A DNA stretch of 64,000 nt from Virgisporangium ochraceum (GCF_016863655.1 NZ_BOPH01000081.1:1-64000); one strand, 5' to 3'; counted from the stretch's first letter, positions 17,200-27,195 are shown. Made by a program: numbers and translations. Notes: generated by a model from the sequence alone, not told the origin.

Positions 17200-18740
17200 C
17201 AGGTGGGCTCCTCTGCCTGTGTCAGTAGTTCCCGCAGCAGGATCTTGTCGGTCTTGCCGACGGGGCTGCGGGGCAGCGACCCGACGACGACGATGCGGTG
17301 CGGCACCTTGTAGCTGGCCAGCCGGCCGCGGCAGTGCTCCTTCACCTCGGCCGCCGTCGGCGCGCGGTGGCCCTCCCGGAGCACCACGACCGCGGTCACC
17401 ACCTGGCCCCACCGCGGGTCGGGCTCGCCGACGACCGCGATCTCGGCGACGGCCGGATGCCCGCCGACCACGTCCTCGATCTCGACGGGGTAGATGTTCT
17501 CGCCGCCGCGGATGATCATCTCGTCGGCGCGGCCGGCGAGGTGCAGGAAGCCCTCCTCGTCCTTCCAGGCGAGGTCACCGGCGACGAACCACCCGTCGCG
17601 GACGGCCTGCGCGGTGAGGTCGGGCCGGTCGAGGTAGCCGCTCATCACCGTGTCGCCGCGGCTCGCGATCACCCCGATCTCGCCGTCGGGGACCTCGGCT
17701 CCCAGGGGATCCAGCAGCCGCACGTCGCAGCCGAAGGCGGGCCGGCCGATCGTGCCGAGCAGCCACTCCTCACCGGCGAGGGCACGGCGGTGGTCCTCGG
17801 GCCGCAGGACCAGCTGCCCGCCCGCCTCGGTGCCGGCGCCGAACCCGTTGTGCAGGTCGCAGTCGAAGACCTCGACCATGCGCCGGATGACCGACGTGGG
17901 CATCGGCGCCCCGCCGTACATGATCGAGCGCAGGCCGGAGAAGTCGGTCCCGGCGAGCTTCGGGTGTTCGAGCAGCTCGATGATCATGCTGGGGACCAGC
18001 AGCGCGTGCCGCACGCGTCCCGAGCCGAGCCAGGACAGCGCCACCTCGGCGTCCCACTGCGGCATCACCACCGACGCCCCGCCGCGCGCGACGCCGTACA
18101 GCAGGTGCCCGAACCCGGCGGCGTGGAACAGCGGTGCACCCGACAGGATCAGGTCGCCCGGGCGCAGGCCCACCTCCAGGATCCCCGACTGCGTGACCGC
18201 CTTGATCATGCGCTGCGACTGCAGCACGCCCTTCGGGGTGCCGGTCGTGCCGCTGGTGAACGAGATGCTCAGGATGTCGTCGTCGCCGGTGTCGGCCGAC
18301 AGCTCGCCGCCGTCGGGGCCGCTGGCGAGGAACTCCTCGTAGCCGGCGTCGAGGTCGATCGCGACCGGCACCCCGAAGGTGTCGACGATCTCCGCGTACC
18401 GGGCGCTGTGGAAGACGATCCGGGCACCGCCGGCCGCGAGCACCGTGCGGATCTCGGCGGCCGACAGCCGGAAGTTCAGCGCGATGTACGTCGCGCCGAG
18501 CTTCATGCAGGCGAGCAGCACCTCGACGTACTCGGGCGAGTCGACGGCGAGCAGCGCGACCCGGTCGCCGCGGCCGATCCCGAGCCCGCGCAGGGCCCGG
18601 GCGAGCCGGGTGATCCGCTGATCGCCCTCGGCGTAGGTGCGGGTGCGCCCGTCGGCGGCGACGAGGAAGTCGGCCCGCGGCGTGAACCGCGCCTGCGCGG
18701 TGACCCAGTCACCCGGCGCCAGCCCGGACAGCGGCGTCAC
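17199..18740 (-). CDS. AMP-dependent acyl-CoA ligase
   Basis: 513 residues from GTG 18740 (GTGA overlap). ANL-superfamily motifs in order: SFTSGTTGTPKGV phosphate loop, FGAGTEAGG (A5), AGDLAWKDEEGFLHLAGRAD hinge region, GGENIYPVEIE and the C-terminal catalytic Lys in SPVGKTDK. It activates a carboxylic acid with ATP and CoA. It precedes the HpaB-type gene in the operon, so it probably activates the imported acid at the start of the pathway. No membrane segment. Confidence 0.92.
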   Translation of the reverse strand: MTPLSGLAPGDWVTAQARFTPRADFLVAADGRTRTYAEGDQRITRLARALRGLGIGRGDRVALLAVDSPEYVEVLLACMKLGATYIALNFRLSAAEIRTVLAAGGARIVFHSARYAEIVDTFGVPVAIDLDAGYEEFLASGPDGGELSADTGDDDILSISFTSGTTGTPKGVLQSQRMIKAVTQSGILEVGLRPGDLILSGAPLFHAAGFGHLLYGVARGGASVVMPQWDAEVALSWLGSGRVRHALLVPSMIIELLEHPKLAGTDFSGLRSIMYGGAPMPTSVIRRMVEVFDCDLHNGFGAGTEAGGQLVLRPEDHRRALAGEEWLLGTIGRPAFGCDVRLLDPLGAEVPDGEIGVIASRGDTVMSGYLDRPDLTAQAVRDGWFVAGDLAWKDEEGFLHLAGRADEMIIRGGENIYPVEIEDVVGGHPAVAEIAVVGEPDPRWGQVVTAVVVLREGHRAPTAAEVKEHCRGRLASYKVPHRIVVVGSLPRSPVGKTDKILLRELLTQAEEPT

Positions 18741-19903
18741 CGTCCCACCTTCCCGGCGTAGAACGAGGCGAGCTGGTCGTCCTCGCCGTGCGCGGCGAGG
18801 ACCGACGCGGTGAGCAGCCGTGGTTGCTGACCGGTCGAGTCGAGCAGCTGCCGGTTCGACACGGCGCGGCGGTAGTACAGGTGGGCCGGGTGCTCCCAGG
18901 TGAACCCGATGCCGCCGTGCAGGTGGATGACCTCGCGGGTGATCTCGGCGCCGATCCGCCCGCAGTACATCCGCGCGACCGCGAGCCCGGCCAGTGACTC
19001 CGGACGCCGTCCGATGGGGTCGTTGTGCTGCACCGAGCGCACCGCGACCGACAGCGCCGACCGGGCCCGCTCCAACGAGACCAGCAGGTCGGCGCACTTG
19101 TGCTTGACCGCCTGGAACGATCCGATCGGCCGGCCGAACTGGGTGCGCACCTTCACGTACTCGACGGCCATCTCCAGCGCCCGCGCGGCGGCGCCGACGC
19201 ACTCGGCCGACATGCCGAGGATCGCGCCCTGGCGGATGGCGGCCACGCCGGCGCGGGCCCGGTCCTGCTCGGCGAGCAGCACGGCGCGGGCGCCGGTCAG
19301 CCGCACCGTGCCCATGCGCCGGGTCAGGTCGAGGGTGGCCAGCGGGACGGTCTCCACGCCCGGGTCGCTGGTCTCCACCCAGAAGAACGCGTGGTAGCCC
19401 CGGTACTCGGCGAGCACGAGGAGCGCGTCGGCCACCGTCACGTCGACGACGCACGGCAGCTCGCCGCGGATCTCGAAGTCCCCGCCGGGCACCTCCTTGG
19501 CGTGCGGGTACTCCAGCGGGAACGTCTCCTCGATCGGCAGCACGGGCACGGCGACGAGGTCGCCGGCGGCGATCCGGGCCAGCCGGTCGCGGTTGGCCTC
19601 GTCGTCCGACAGGGTCACCAGCGCCGCGGCGATCAGCGAGGTCGTCAGGAACGGGCCGTCGTCGAGCGCCCGGCCCAGCTCGGTGTGCACGGCGACCTCC
19701 TCGGCCAGTCCCATGCCCGCGCCGCCGAACTCCTCGGGGATGCGCACGCCGGGGAGCCCGAGGTCGGTCGCCTGCCGCCGCCAGCGGTCGCGGTCGAGCC
19801 GCTGCGCCGCGCGCGGGTCGAGGGACCCGCCGCGCAGCGCCGTGCCGGGGTCGCGTTCCAGATGGGCGCGGACCACCTGCCGCAGCTGTTCGATGTCGTC
19901 CAC
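18737..19903 (-). CDS. Acyl-CoA dehydrogenase family protein (second of pair)
   Basis: 388 residues from GTG 19903, overlapping the TAG of the preceding dehydrogenase gene (TAGTG). Typical FAD-dependent fold: EEFGGAGMGLAEEVAVHTE in the N-terminal helical domain, RTQFGRPIGSFQAVKHKCAD and HGGIGFTWEHPAHLYYRR in the C-terminal domain. It ends eleven residues after SFYAGKVGR-like tail without extension. Adjacent unequal pairs of this kind form alpha2-beta2 dehydrogenases in actinobacterial steroid catabolism; that assembly is inferred here. It would desaturate an acyl-CoA ahead of the hydratase. Confidence 0.9.
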   Translation of the reverse strand: MDDIEQLRQVVRAHLERDPGTALRGGSLDPRAAQRLDRDRWRRQATDLGLPGVRIPEEFGGAGMGLAEEVAVHTELGRALDDGPFLTTSLIAAALVTLSDDEANRDRLARIAAGDLVAVPVLPIEETFPLEYPHAKEVPGGDFEIRGELPCVVDVTVADALLVLAEYRGYHAFFWVETSDPGVETVPLATLDLTRRMGTVRLTGARAVLLAEQDRARAGVAAIRQGAILGMSAECVGAAARALEMAVEYVKVRTQFGRPIGSFQAVKHKCADLLVSLERARSALSVAVRSVQHNDPIGRRPESLAGLAVARMYCGRIGAEITREVIHLHGGIGFTWEHPAHLYYRRAVSNRQLLDSTGQQPRLLTASVLAAHGEDDQLASFYAGKVGR

Positions 19904-21111
19904 TACGCGCTCTTCTCGCTGGTCGGGCGCTCCTCGCGCGGGAGGCCGAGCACCCGCTCGGCGAGGATGTTGCGTTGGATCTCGTCGCTCCCGCCGGCGA
20001 TGCGGTGCGACGGCGCGCTGAGCAGCAGCTGCGACCACGAGTAGGTGCCCCAGGCGCCGGTGTCGGCGACCATCCGGTAGCCCAGCAGCCGCGCGGCGAC
20101 GTCGGAGTAGTACTCCATGTCGGAGGTCGTCATCAGCTTGACCACCGACCCGGGTGCCGGCCCGCCGGCGTCGCGCAGCCGCGTGGCGGTCTCGTGCAGC
20201 ACCTGCTCGCGCGCCCAGCATTCGGCCAGCAGGTCCTGGATGGCCGGGTCGTCGATGGCGCCGGTCGATCGGGCCAGGGCGAACAGCCGGATCACCGGCT
20301 CGATCATGATGCCGTTGTGGGCCCGGCCGAGCACCGAACGCTCGCTGCCGACCGTGGTCATCGCGATGTTCCAGCCACCGTTCACCGGTCCGAGCCGGCG
20401 CGAGTCGGGCACGCGCACGCCGTCGAGGAAGACCTCGTTGAAGTGCTCGGAGCCGGTCACCTGCCGCAGCGGCCGCACGTCTATTCCCGGCGAGTCCATG
20501 TCGACGAGGAACATGCTCAGGCCGCGGTGGCGGCTCTCCGGCGGACCCGTGCGCACCAGAAGCTCGCCGAGCGACGCGACGTGGGCGAACGACGACCACA
20601 CCTTCTGGCCGGTGACGATCCAGTCGTCGCCGTCGCGGACGGCGGTGGTGCGCAGGCTCGCGAGGTCCGAGCCGGCCTCGGGTTCGGAGAAGAGCTGGCA
20701 GCAGATCAGGTCGCCGCGCCAGATCCCCGGCAGGAAGGCCCGCTTCTGCTCGTCGGTGCCGTGGGCGAGGATCGTCGGCGCCACGATCCCGTGGCTGACC
20801 ATGTAGGTCGACGTCGACGGCACCTCGTACTCCGCGGCGATGCCGGCGACCAGCTCGACGTAGTCGTGGCCGAGGCCGCGTCCGCCCAGCTCGACGGGAC
20901 CGTCGAGCCAGGCGAGCCCCGCGTCGAACAGCTCCCGTTGCCACGTCCGGGCCTGGGCGACCTCGGCCGCCTCGTGCTCCGGCTGGGTGAGCCCGACGCC
21001 GACCACGTCGTCGTCGCCGACGCCGTGCAGCATGCCGCGCCGTTCCCGCCGCTGCGCGCGGGCGGAGAAGAACGCGTGCGCCTCGGCCGCCACGGCCTCC
21101 CTGCTGCTCAT
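19903..21111 (-). CDS. Acyl-CoA dehydrogenase family protein (first of pair)
   Basis: 402 residues from ATG 21111 (ATGA overlap with the transporter gene). Motifs: CCQLFSEPEAGSDLASLRT, WIVTGQKVWSSFAHVA and GGSDEIQRNILAERVLGLPRE. The FAD/substrate segments are complete. It forms a directly overlapping pair with the next dehydrogenase, suggesting a heteromeric enzyme. It is close to the FadE-type enzymes acting on bulky or branched acyl-CoAs rather than straight fatty acids (inference from the pairing). Confidence 0.9.
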   Translation of the reverse strand: MSSREAVAAEAHAFFSARAQRRERRGMLHGVGDDDVVGVGLTQPEHEAAEVAQARTWQRELFDAGLAWLDGPVELGGRGLGHDYVELVAGIAAEYEVPSTSTYMVSHGIVAPTILAHGTDEQKRAFLPGIWRGDLICCQLFSEPEAGSDLASLRTTAVRDGDDWIVTGQKVWSSFAHVASLGELLVRTGPPESRHRGLSMFLVDMDSPGIDVRPLRQVTGSEHFNEVFLDGVRVPDSRRLGPVNGGWNIAMTTVGSERSVLGRAHNGIMIEPVIRLFALARSTGAIDDPAIQDLLAECWAREQVLHETATRLRDAGGPAPGSVVKLMTTSDMEYYSDVAARLLGYRMVADTGAWGTYSWSQLLLSAPSHRIAGGSDEIQRNILAERVLGLPREERPTSEKSA

Positions 21112-23837
21112 ACCCGGGCTCCCTCGTCGGTCTCGTCCGCTTCATCGGCCTCGCGGCCCAGGTAGGCCGACACCACCCGCGGATCGCGGGCGACCTCCCG
21201 GGGCGTCCCGCGGGCCAGCACGGCGCCGGCCTCGAGCACGGTGACCCGGTCGCAGGTGCTGAGCACCAGGTCGACGTTGTGCTCGACGAGCAGGACGCCC
21301 ATGTCCCAGTCGCGGGCCAGCGTCCGGATCAGCGTGCCCAGCTCGCGGGCCTCGTCGTCGCTGAGCCCGGCGGCCGGCTCGTCCAGCAGCAGCACGCGCG
21401 GGTCGGCCGCCACCGCCCGGGCGATCGCGACGAGACGCCGCTTGCCGAACGCGAGTTCACCGGGCTTGCGGTCGAGGTCGTCCTCGAGCCGGAACTCCCG
21501 GATGGCCGCGAGCGCCGGCGGCGTCAGCCGGATGCGGCCGGGCGCGACGAGGTCGCTGAGGTACCGCCGGCCGCCGCCGTCGTCGCAGGCGACCGCGAGG
21601 TTCTCCCGCACGGACAGGTCGGCGAACAGCTCCAGGGACTGGAACGACCGGGCCAGCCCGGCCCGCGCCCGGCGCCGCGCGCTCCACGGCCCGATCGCGA
21701 CGTCGTCGAGCCGGATCGTGCCGCGGGTGGGCCGCACGAAACCGGTCAGCGCGTCGATGACAGTGGTCTTGCCGGCGCCGTTCGGTCCGATCAGGCCGTG
21801 CACCTCGCCGGGGACGAGGTCCAGGGACACGTCGTCGACGGCGACGACGCCGCCGAACTGCACCCGCAGGTCGGATACGCGCAGGGTCCGCGACGGCGGC
21901 CGGTCGTGCTGCTCCTCGACGGTCGCGCTCTCCGGTGGCCGGGCCTTCGGCGGCCGGGCCTTGACGGAGGGGACCCGCAGCAGCTTGCCGATCCGGCGCA
22001 CCAGGTGGGCGTTCATCTCGTAGAGGCCGTTGCGGCCGCTGCGCAGCACGTAGAGCAGGAACAGGCCGCTGATCAGCGGCAGGAAGCGCTCCAGGTTGTC
22101 GGCGCCGTGCAGGATCTGGGTGCCGACGCCACCGGGGAGCAGTGTCGCCGCGAGCATCGCGCCGCCGATGGTCCCGATGCCGCCGACCACCGCGACACCG
22201 ATGACGGTGATCGAGGTGAGCACGTCGAACTGGGCCGGCAGGACGGTGACGCCCTGGAAGGCCAGCAGGACACCGGCGAGCGCGGCGAGCGCCGACGCGA
22301 GCGCGAACGCGTACAGCTTCCCGACGTAGACGTTGACGCCGAGGGCCGCCGCCGCGCGTTCGTTGGACCGCACGGCGAGCAGCCGCCGGCCGACCCGGCC
22401 ACGGCGCAGGTTCGCCACGGCCAGGGCGCTGAGCGTCAGTGCCGCGAGCGTCACGAGCCCGTAGTTGTACGGGTGCAGGATCGCGCCGAACTCCCAGCCG
22501 AGGATCGACGGCTCCTCGATCGGGATGCCGGTGTCGCCGCCGGCGAACTTGAAGTCGCTGAGCACCAGGCTGAACAGCACGATGCCCATGCCGAGCGTGG
22601 CGATGGCGAGGTTGATGCCGCGGGTGCGCAGCGCCGGCAACGCGACCAGCACGCCGACGAGCGCCGCGGCCGCCATCGCGCCCAGGAGCGCCGGCAGGAA
22701 GCTCCAGCCCGCGCGGGAGACGAACGTCGCCGCGGCGAAGGCGCCGGACCCGGCGAGCACGTACTGCGCCAGCGACAGCTGCCCGGCGTACCCGGTCACC
22801 ACGGTGACCGACAGGGTGAGGATGCCGAACGCCATCGTGACCGTCAGCGCCTGCGCCCACACCGGCGGCACCACGAACGCGATGAGGAACGCGAACGCGC
22901 CGACGACCACGACCGTCGGGACGACGCGGATGCGGCCGTCGCCGACGCTGGGCAGCCGCTCCAGCACGTGGCTGCGCAGCGGCAGCGAGCTTCCCCGCAG
23001 CACCAGGTAGGCGACGATGACCACGAACGGGACGCTGTCGCCCCAGCCCGTCACGGTGACGTAGCGCGTCAGCAGCGACTGCACGACGCCGATCCCCAGT
23101 GCGCCGGCGAACGCGATCGGGAACGAGACGAACCGCGCGAGCAGCGCCGCCGCGAGCGCCGGTACGACCAGCAGCGTGAGCTGCGTCGGCTGCAGGTAGG
23201 TGATGGGACCGATGAGCGCGCCGGCCAGGGCCGCGATGCCGGCGGCGAGCGCCCAGTTCGCCACCGCGATCCGGTCGGGGGAGTGGCCCAGGCTCGCGAC
23301 CGCCCGCTGGTTCTCGGCCATGGCGCTGGCGACCCGCCCGAACGCCGTGAAGCGGAAGACGCAGTACAACGCGACGGTGAGGACGACCCCGATCACCAGG
23401 ATGATGAGCCGGTCGACGCCGAGCGACGCGCCCGGTAGCGGCTCCACGGCGTTCGTGGGCAGGAACGAGGGGACGCTGGTGCTGCTGACCCCGTACCGCA
23501 GCACCGCCGCGGCCTGCAGGGTGAGCAGCACGCCCAGGGTCGCGATGACCCGTTCGATCGGCGACGAGGTGCGCATCGGCCGCAGGATCAGGTACTGCAC
23601 GGCGACGCCGAACAGCACGCCGACCGCGGTCGCGAGGACGACGGACGGGACCGCCGGCCAGTCGAGCGACACGCGGAACTCGTAGTACGCGAAGCCGCCG
23701 ACCATCACGAACGAGCCCTGCGCGAAGTTGACGATCCCGGAACCCCGGTAGATCAGCACCAGGCCCTGGCCGAGGAGGCTGTAGATCGCGCCGATACCCA
23801 GGCCGAGCAGGATGAACTGGACGATCTCCACGGTCAC
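21108..23837 (-). CDS. Fused branched-chain-type ABC transporter: permease-permease-ATPase (LivH-LivM-LivG)
   Basis: 909 residues from GTG 23837 (GTGA overlap with the LivF-like gene). Three units in one chain: LivH-like permease (~1-290, VNFAQGSFVMVGGF), LivM-like permease (~300-600, SLAQYVLAGSGAFAAATF and VGGIGTIGGAMLAATLLPG) and a LivG-like ATPase (~645-900) with Walker A GPNGAGKT, signature region LAFGKRRLVAIARAVAADPR and Walker B VLLLDEPAAGL. The usual LSGG is AFGKRR-like, as in LivG. Known: such importers take up branched amino acids, amides, urea or aromatic acids. Within this operon it should import the pathway substrate. A three-part fusion is uncommon. Confidence 0.9.
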   Translation of the reverse strand: MTVEIVQFILLGLGIGAIYSLLGQGLVLIYRGSGIVNFAQGSFVMVGGFAYYEFRVSLDWPAVPSVVLATAVGVLFGVAVQYLILRPMRTSSPIERVIATLGVLLTLQAAAVLRYGVSSTSVPSFLPTNAVEPLPGASLGVDRLIILVIGVVLTVALYCVFRFTAFGRVASAMAENQRAVASLGHSPDRIAVANWALAAGIAALAGALIGPITYLQPTQLTLLVVPALAAALLARFVSFPIAFAGALGIGVVQSLLTRYVTVTGWGDSVPFVVIVAYLVLRGSSLPLRSHVLERLPSVGDGRIRVVPTVVVVGAFAFLIAFVVPPVWAQALTVTMAFGILTLSVTVVTGYAGQLSLAQYVLAGSGAFAAATFVSRAGWSFLPALLGAMAAAALVGVLVALPALRTRGINLAIATLGMGIVLFSLVLSDFKFAGGDTGIPIEEPSILGWEFGAILHPYNYGLVTLAALTLSALAVANLRRGRVGRRLLAVRSNERAAAALGVNVYVGKLYAFALASALAALAGVLLAFQGVTVLPAQFDVLTSITVIGVAVVGGIGTIGGAMLAATLLPGGVGTQILHGADNLERFLPLISGLFLLYVLRSGRNGLYEMNAHLVRRIGKLLRVPSVKARPPKARPPESATVEEQHDRPPSRTLRVSDLRVQFGGVVAVDDVSLDLVPGEVHGLIGPNGAGKTTVIDALTGFVRPTRGTIRLDDVAIGPWSARRRARAGLARSFQSLELFADLSVRENLAVACDDGGGRRYLSDLVAPGRIRLTPPALAAIREFRLEDDLDRKPGELAFGKRRLVAIARAVAADPRVLLLDEPAAGLSDDEARELGTLIRTLARDWDMGVLLVEHNVDLVLSTCDRVTVLEAGAVLARGTPREVARDPRVVSAYLGREADEADETDEGARV

Positions 23838-24517
23838 TCCGTTCCGAGGTACAGCGACTCCACGGCCGCGATGCCGTCGGCGGCGTTCCCCTGCGCCGCG
23901 ACGGCACCGCGCCGCAGGAGGTACCAGCGGTCGGCGACGGCCATGGCCCGGCGGGCCTGCTGCTCGACCAGGAGCACGGCCACCCCGTCGTGGTCGGCCG
24001 CCCGCCGCAGGGCGGCGAACAGGCGGTCGACCACGAGGGGCGCCAGACCCAGCGACAGCTCGTCGAGCAGCAGCGCGACCGGGTTCGAGGCCAGGGCCCG
24101 GGCCAGCGTCAGCATCTGCTGCTCGCCGCCGGACAGCAGCCCGGCCCGCTGCCCGAGCAGCGGCCGCAGCTCGGGGAACAGCTCCACGGCCCGGTCGATG
24201 CCGCCGGAGCCGAGCAGCAGGTTGTCGCGCACCGACATCCCCATGAGCACCGACCGCTCCTCGGGAACGAAGCACATGCCCATGCGCGCGCGGACGTGGA
24301 GCGGGGCGGTCGTGGCCGTCCCGCGCCACCGGACCTCACCGCCGACCGGGGGCAGCTCCCCGGCCGCGGTGAGGATCGTCGTCGACTTGCCCGTCCCGTT
24401 GGCTCCGAGGAGCGCGACGATCTCACCGCGGTTCACCGTGAGATCGACATCGCGCACGACCGCGAGGTCGTCGTACCCGACGCTGAGTCCGCGTAGTTCG
24501 AGGACGGGCGCGTCCAT
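23834..24517 (-). CDS. LivF-like ABC transporter ATPase
   Basis: 227 residues. Walker A GANGTGKST (~35-43), signature LLSGGEQQMLTLARALASNP and Walker B ALLLDELSLGLAP, as in LivF proteins. It is the second ATPase that should pair with the ATPase domain of the fused LivHMG-type protein. Its ATG directly abuts the TAG of the binding-protein gene, and its TGA overlaps the start of the fusion gene. Confidence 0.92.
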   Translation of the reverse strand: MDAPVLELRGLSVGYDDLAVVRDVDLTVNRGEIVALLGANGTGKSTTILTAAGELPPVGGEVRWRGTATTAPLHVRARMGMCFVPEERSVLMGMSVRDNLLLGSGGIDRAVELFPELRPLLGQRAGLLSGGEQQMLTLARALASNPVALLLDELSLGLAPLVVDRLFAALRRAADHDGVAVLLVEQQARRAMAVADRWYLLRRGAVAAQGNAADGIAAVESLYLGTE

Positions 24518-25726
24518 CTACTTGCTGCCCAGCGGGTCGATCGCGTCGCCGTCCTGCTGCAGCGTTCCGGCCTTCGCCTCCGACACGTAGACCTTGAACG
24601 TCGGCACCCGCGGGTAGTTCTGGACGACGGGCGGGTTCGGGATGCCGGCGTAGTCGGGCACGGTGCCGAGGACGATGGGCTTGTCGAGCTTGTTCAGCAG
24701 GTCGGTGATCGCCTTGGCGGAGACCTCGCCGTCGAGCCGCTTCACGATCTCGACGAGGAACGTGATCGAGCTCCAGGTGCCCAGGGACCCGTTGTCGGTC
24801 ACGGCCTCCGGGTGGTACTTGGTCATGTCGGCCTGGAACTGCTTCACCTGCTCGATCGAGGTGTTGGTCACCGGCACCGCCGAGGAGGTGACGAACACCT
24901 TGTCGGCCAGGTTGCCCAGCGCCTTCTGGTCGGCGGGCTTGAAGATGTTCGCCAGCGTCGAGATGTTGCCGGTGAACCCGGCCTGGCGGACCGCCCGGAT
25001 GATGCGGGGCGCGTCGGTCGCGGTGGAGGCGACGGCGACGGCGTCGGGGTTCTTGGCCAGGGCCGACGAGGCGACGGCGCTGAAGTCGGGTGCGCCGAGC
25101 GGGGCCAGGATGCGGTACGACTGCGCGCCGCCGGCCTTGGCTCCGTTGGCGATGTCGTCGGCGGCGGCGTAGGCGGCGGCCGCGTCGGCGACGATCACCG
25201 CGATGTTCTTCCCGCCCTTGTTGGCGAGCAGCCGGCCCATGCCGACCTGCATCGACTGGGTGCCGCCGGTGATCGGGTAGGAGACCGAGCTGGTGCCCTC
25301 GGTGGGGCCGCCCGATCCGGCGCCGGCCAGCCACGGGATGCCGGCGGCCTCGAGCACGGGCAGCGCCGCGGCCGCCTGCGAGCTGGCGGCGCCGACCACG
25401 GCGACGACGCCGTTGGTCACCGCCGTGCGGGCGCAGGCCGCGCCGGTGTTGGCGTTGTACGCGTCGTTGCAGAACTCCACCTCGATCTTCCGGCCGTCGA
25501 TGCCGCCGGCGGCGTTGATGGACTGCACGTGCGCGTCGAGCCCGGCCCGCGCGTCCTTCAGGGACAGGTTCGGGCTCTCGAACGTCCCGATCTGCATGAT
25601 CTTGATCGGACCGGTGTCGCCGGCGGCGGCGCCGTCGTTCTCCTGGCCGCGGCAGGCGGCGAGACCGGCGACGAGCGCGAGGGCGGCCAACGGTACGAGG
25701 ACACGGCGGGATGGGGGGATGGGCAT
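24518..25726 (-). CDS. ABC transporter substrate-binding lipoprotein (LivK/amide-binding type)
   Basis: 402 residues. Lipoprotein signal with lipobox LAAC (Cys25). The mature part is a type I periplasmic-binding fold: GPIKIMQIGTFESP, INAAGGIDGRKIEVEFCND, VVAVVGAASSQAAAALP. It captures the substrate outside and delivers it to the fused permease. First of the transporter genes, 58 bp after the LLM gene. A purine-rich ribosome site (GGAGGACC) precedes the ATG. Confidence 0.93.
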   Translation of the reverse strand: MPIPPSRRVLVPLAALALVAGLAACRGQENDGAAAGDTGPIKIMQIGTFESPNLSLKDARAGLDAHVQSINAAGGIDGRKIEVEFCNDAYNANTGAACARTAVTNGVVAVVGAASSQAAAALPVLEAAGIPWLAGAGSGGPTEGTSSVSYPITGGTQSMQVGMGRLLANKGGKNIAVIVADAAAAYAAADDIANGAKAGGAQSYRILAPLGAPDFSAVASSALAKNPDAVAVASTATDAPRIIRAVRQAGFTGNISTLANIFKPADQKALGNLADKVFVTSSAVPVTNTSIEQVKQFQADMTKYHPEAVTDNGSLGTWSSITFLVEIVKRLDGEVSAKAITDLLNKLDKPIVLGTVPDYAGIPNPPVVQNYPRVPTFKVYVSEAKAGTLQQDGDAIDPLGSK

Positions 25727-25784
25727 GGTGGTCCTCCGTGGTGGAGAGAGGGAGGTGGTGCGTCGCGCCCTCGCGGGCGCGGGG

Positions 25785-26954
25785 TCAGCGCAGGCTCTGG
25801 ATGTTGGTTCCGGCGGGCAACTCGCGGCCGGAGTCGGAGTACGCCTTGGAGATCGCGGCCTGGGCCAGGGGCTTGTAGGACGGGCGCTTCTCGGTGACGA
25901 CGCGGGCCGACCGTTGTGCGGCCGTGAGCGTGCCCTGGAAGTGCGGCATGACGTAGCGGGCGAACAGCTCGAGGCTGGTGAGCGACTTCTCCCGGCTCGC
26001 CCAGTCGTGGGTCATGATCATGAATCCGCCGAAGCCGCCGGTCGTGTCGAGCATCCGCTCGATGGCGGCGATGGCGTCCGCGGGCGTGCCGATGATCGAG
26101 CTGTCGTCGGCGATCTCGTCGGCCAGGGTGTAGTCGTTCTCCAGGCCCAGGACGGGCTTGAAGTAGTTCTCCCGCTCCTCGGCGCGGCCCCGCTCGACGT
26201 CGCGGACCGCCTGCTCGCGGTCCTCGGCGAGGTGGACGCGCACGACCATCCGCCAGCCGTCGCGGCTGATCGTCGTGCCGGCCTCCTTGGCGGCCTGCTC
26301 GGCGATGTCCCACTGCGCCCGCATGTCCTTCTTGCCGCCGATGAACCCGGCGCTGAGGGACAGGACGCCGACGCCGTGGCGGCCGGCCGTGGTGACCCCG
26401 GAGGGCGAGGTCGTGCTGGCGACGGCGATCGGTACGCCCGCCGGGCTGAGCGGCAGGAAGGCCAGCTGGGCCTCGCGCAGCTCGAACCAGTCGGTGGAGG
26501 CGGTGACCGTCTCGCCGTCGAGGAGCTTGATGATCACGTCCAGCGCCTCGTTCATCCGGGCGCGCTGGGTCACCGGCGCGATGCCCATCATGTCGGCGTC
26601 GGAGATCAGCGCGCCGGGGCCGACGCCGAGCATCGCGCGTCCCATGCTCAGGTGGTCGAGCAGGACGGTGCGGTCGGCGACCAGGAGCGGGTGGTGGTAC
26701 GGGAGGCTGACCACGCCCGTGCCGAGGCGGATCCGCGAGGTGCGGACGGCCGCGGCGGCCAGCGCCATGAAGGGGTCGGCGATCCGCTCGACACCGGTCG
26801 AGTGGTGCTCACCGACCCATGCCTCGTCGAAGCCGAGGCGGTCGGCGAGCTCGATGAGCGCCAGATCGTGGCGCAGGCTGAGCGTCGGGCTGTCGTCGTT
26901 CGCGTGGAACGGGGCGATGAACACGCCAAACGTCATGGGCGCCGGACGAGGCAT
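25785..26954 (-). CDS. LLM-class flavin-dependent oxidoreductase
   Basis: 389 residues from ATG 26954, with AGGGGGA seven bases upstream; an ATG 15 bases earlier would contain that site, so it is not preferred. Luciferase-like TIM barrel: GFDEAWVGEHHSTG, VVSLPYHHPLLVADR and GRAMLGVGPGALISDADMMG. It uses reduced FMN or F420. First gene of the minus-strand catabolic operon, divergent from TetR. A monooxygenase acting on the imported compound is likely, with FMNH2 perhaps supplied by the divergent flavin reductase. Confidence 0.9.
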   Translation of the reverse strand: MPRPAPMTFGVFIAPFHANDDSPTLSLRHDLALIELADRLGFDEAWVGEHHSTGVERIADPFMALAAAAVRTSRIRLGTGVVSLPYHHPLLVADRTVLLDHLSMGRAMLGVGPGALISDADMMGIAPVTQRARMNEALDVIIKLLDGETVTASTDWFELREAQLAFLPLSPAGVPIAVASTTSPSGVTTAGRHGVGVLSLSAGFIGGKKDMRAQWDIAEQAAKEAGTTISRDGWRMVVRVHLAEDREQAVRDVERGRAEERENYFKPVLGLENDYTLADEIADDSSIIGTPADAIAAIERMLDTTGGFGGFMIMTHDWASREKSLTSLELFARYVMPHFQGTLTAAQRSARVVTEKRPSYKPLAQAAISKAYSDSGRELPAGTNIQSLR

Positions 26955-27051
26955 GGAGATCCCCCTCATAAGCGGGTGTCGATCGCGAGCAGAGCGGTGA
27001 GGGCAGGAGCGCGTGACCGGCGCGTGTGACGCCGGTCTCAGCGATTGATTG

Positions 27052-27071
27052 CTGAATCTACTCAGAAACTC
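27052..27071. promoter_or_regulatory. Possible second, weaker TetR site
   Basis: CTGAATCTACTCAGAAACTC shares the left half and spacing of the palindrome at 27196-27215 but the right half is poor. It lies about 100 bp upstream of the LLM start, where it could control the catabolic operon. Confidence 0.35.
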
Positions 27072-27195
27072 GACGGGCGCAAGACGCTCCCGGAAACATG
27101 TTCGACGCGGGGTCGCCGCGTGCTGCTCCGCAGATACACGGGTGTCTCTGCCCCCGAGCGCGAGACTGAGGCGGAGGGTGACGGTCCGGAGGGAG

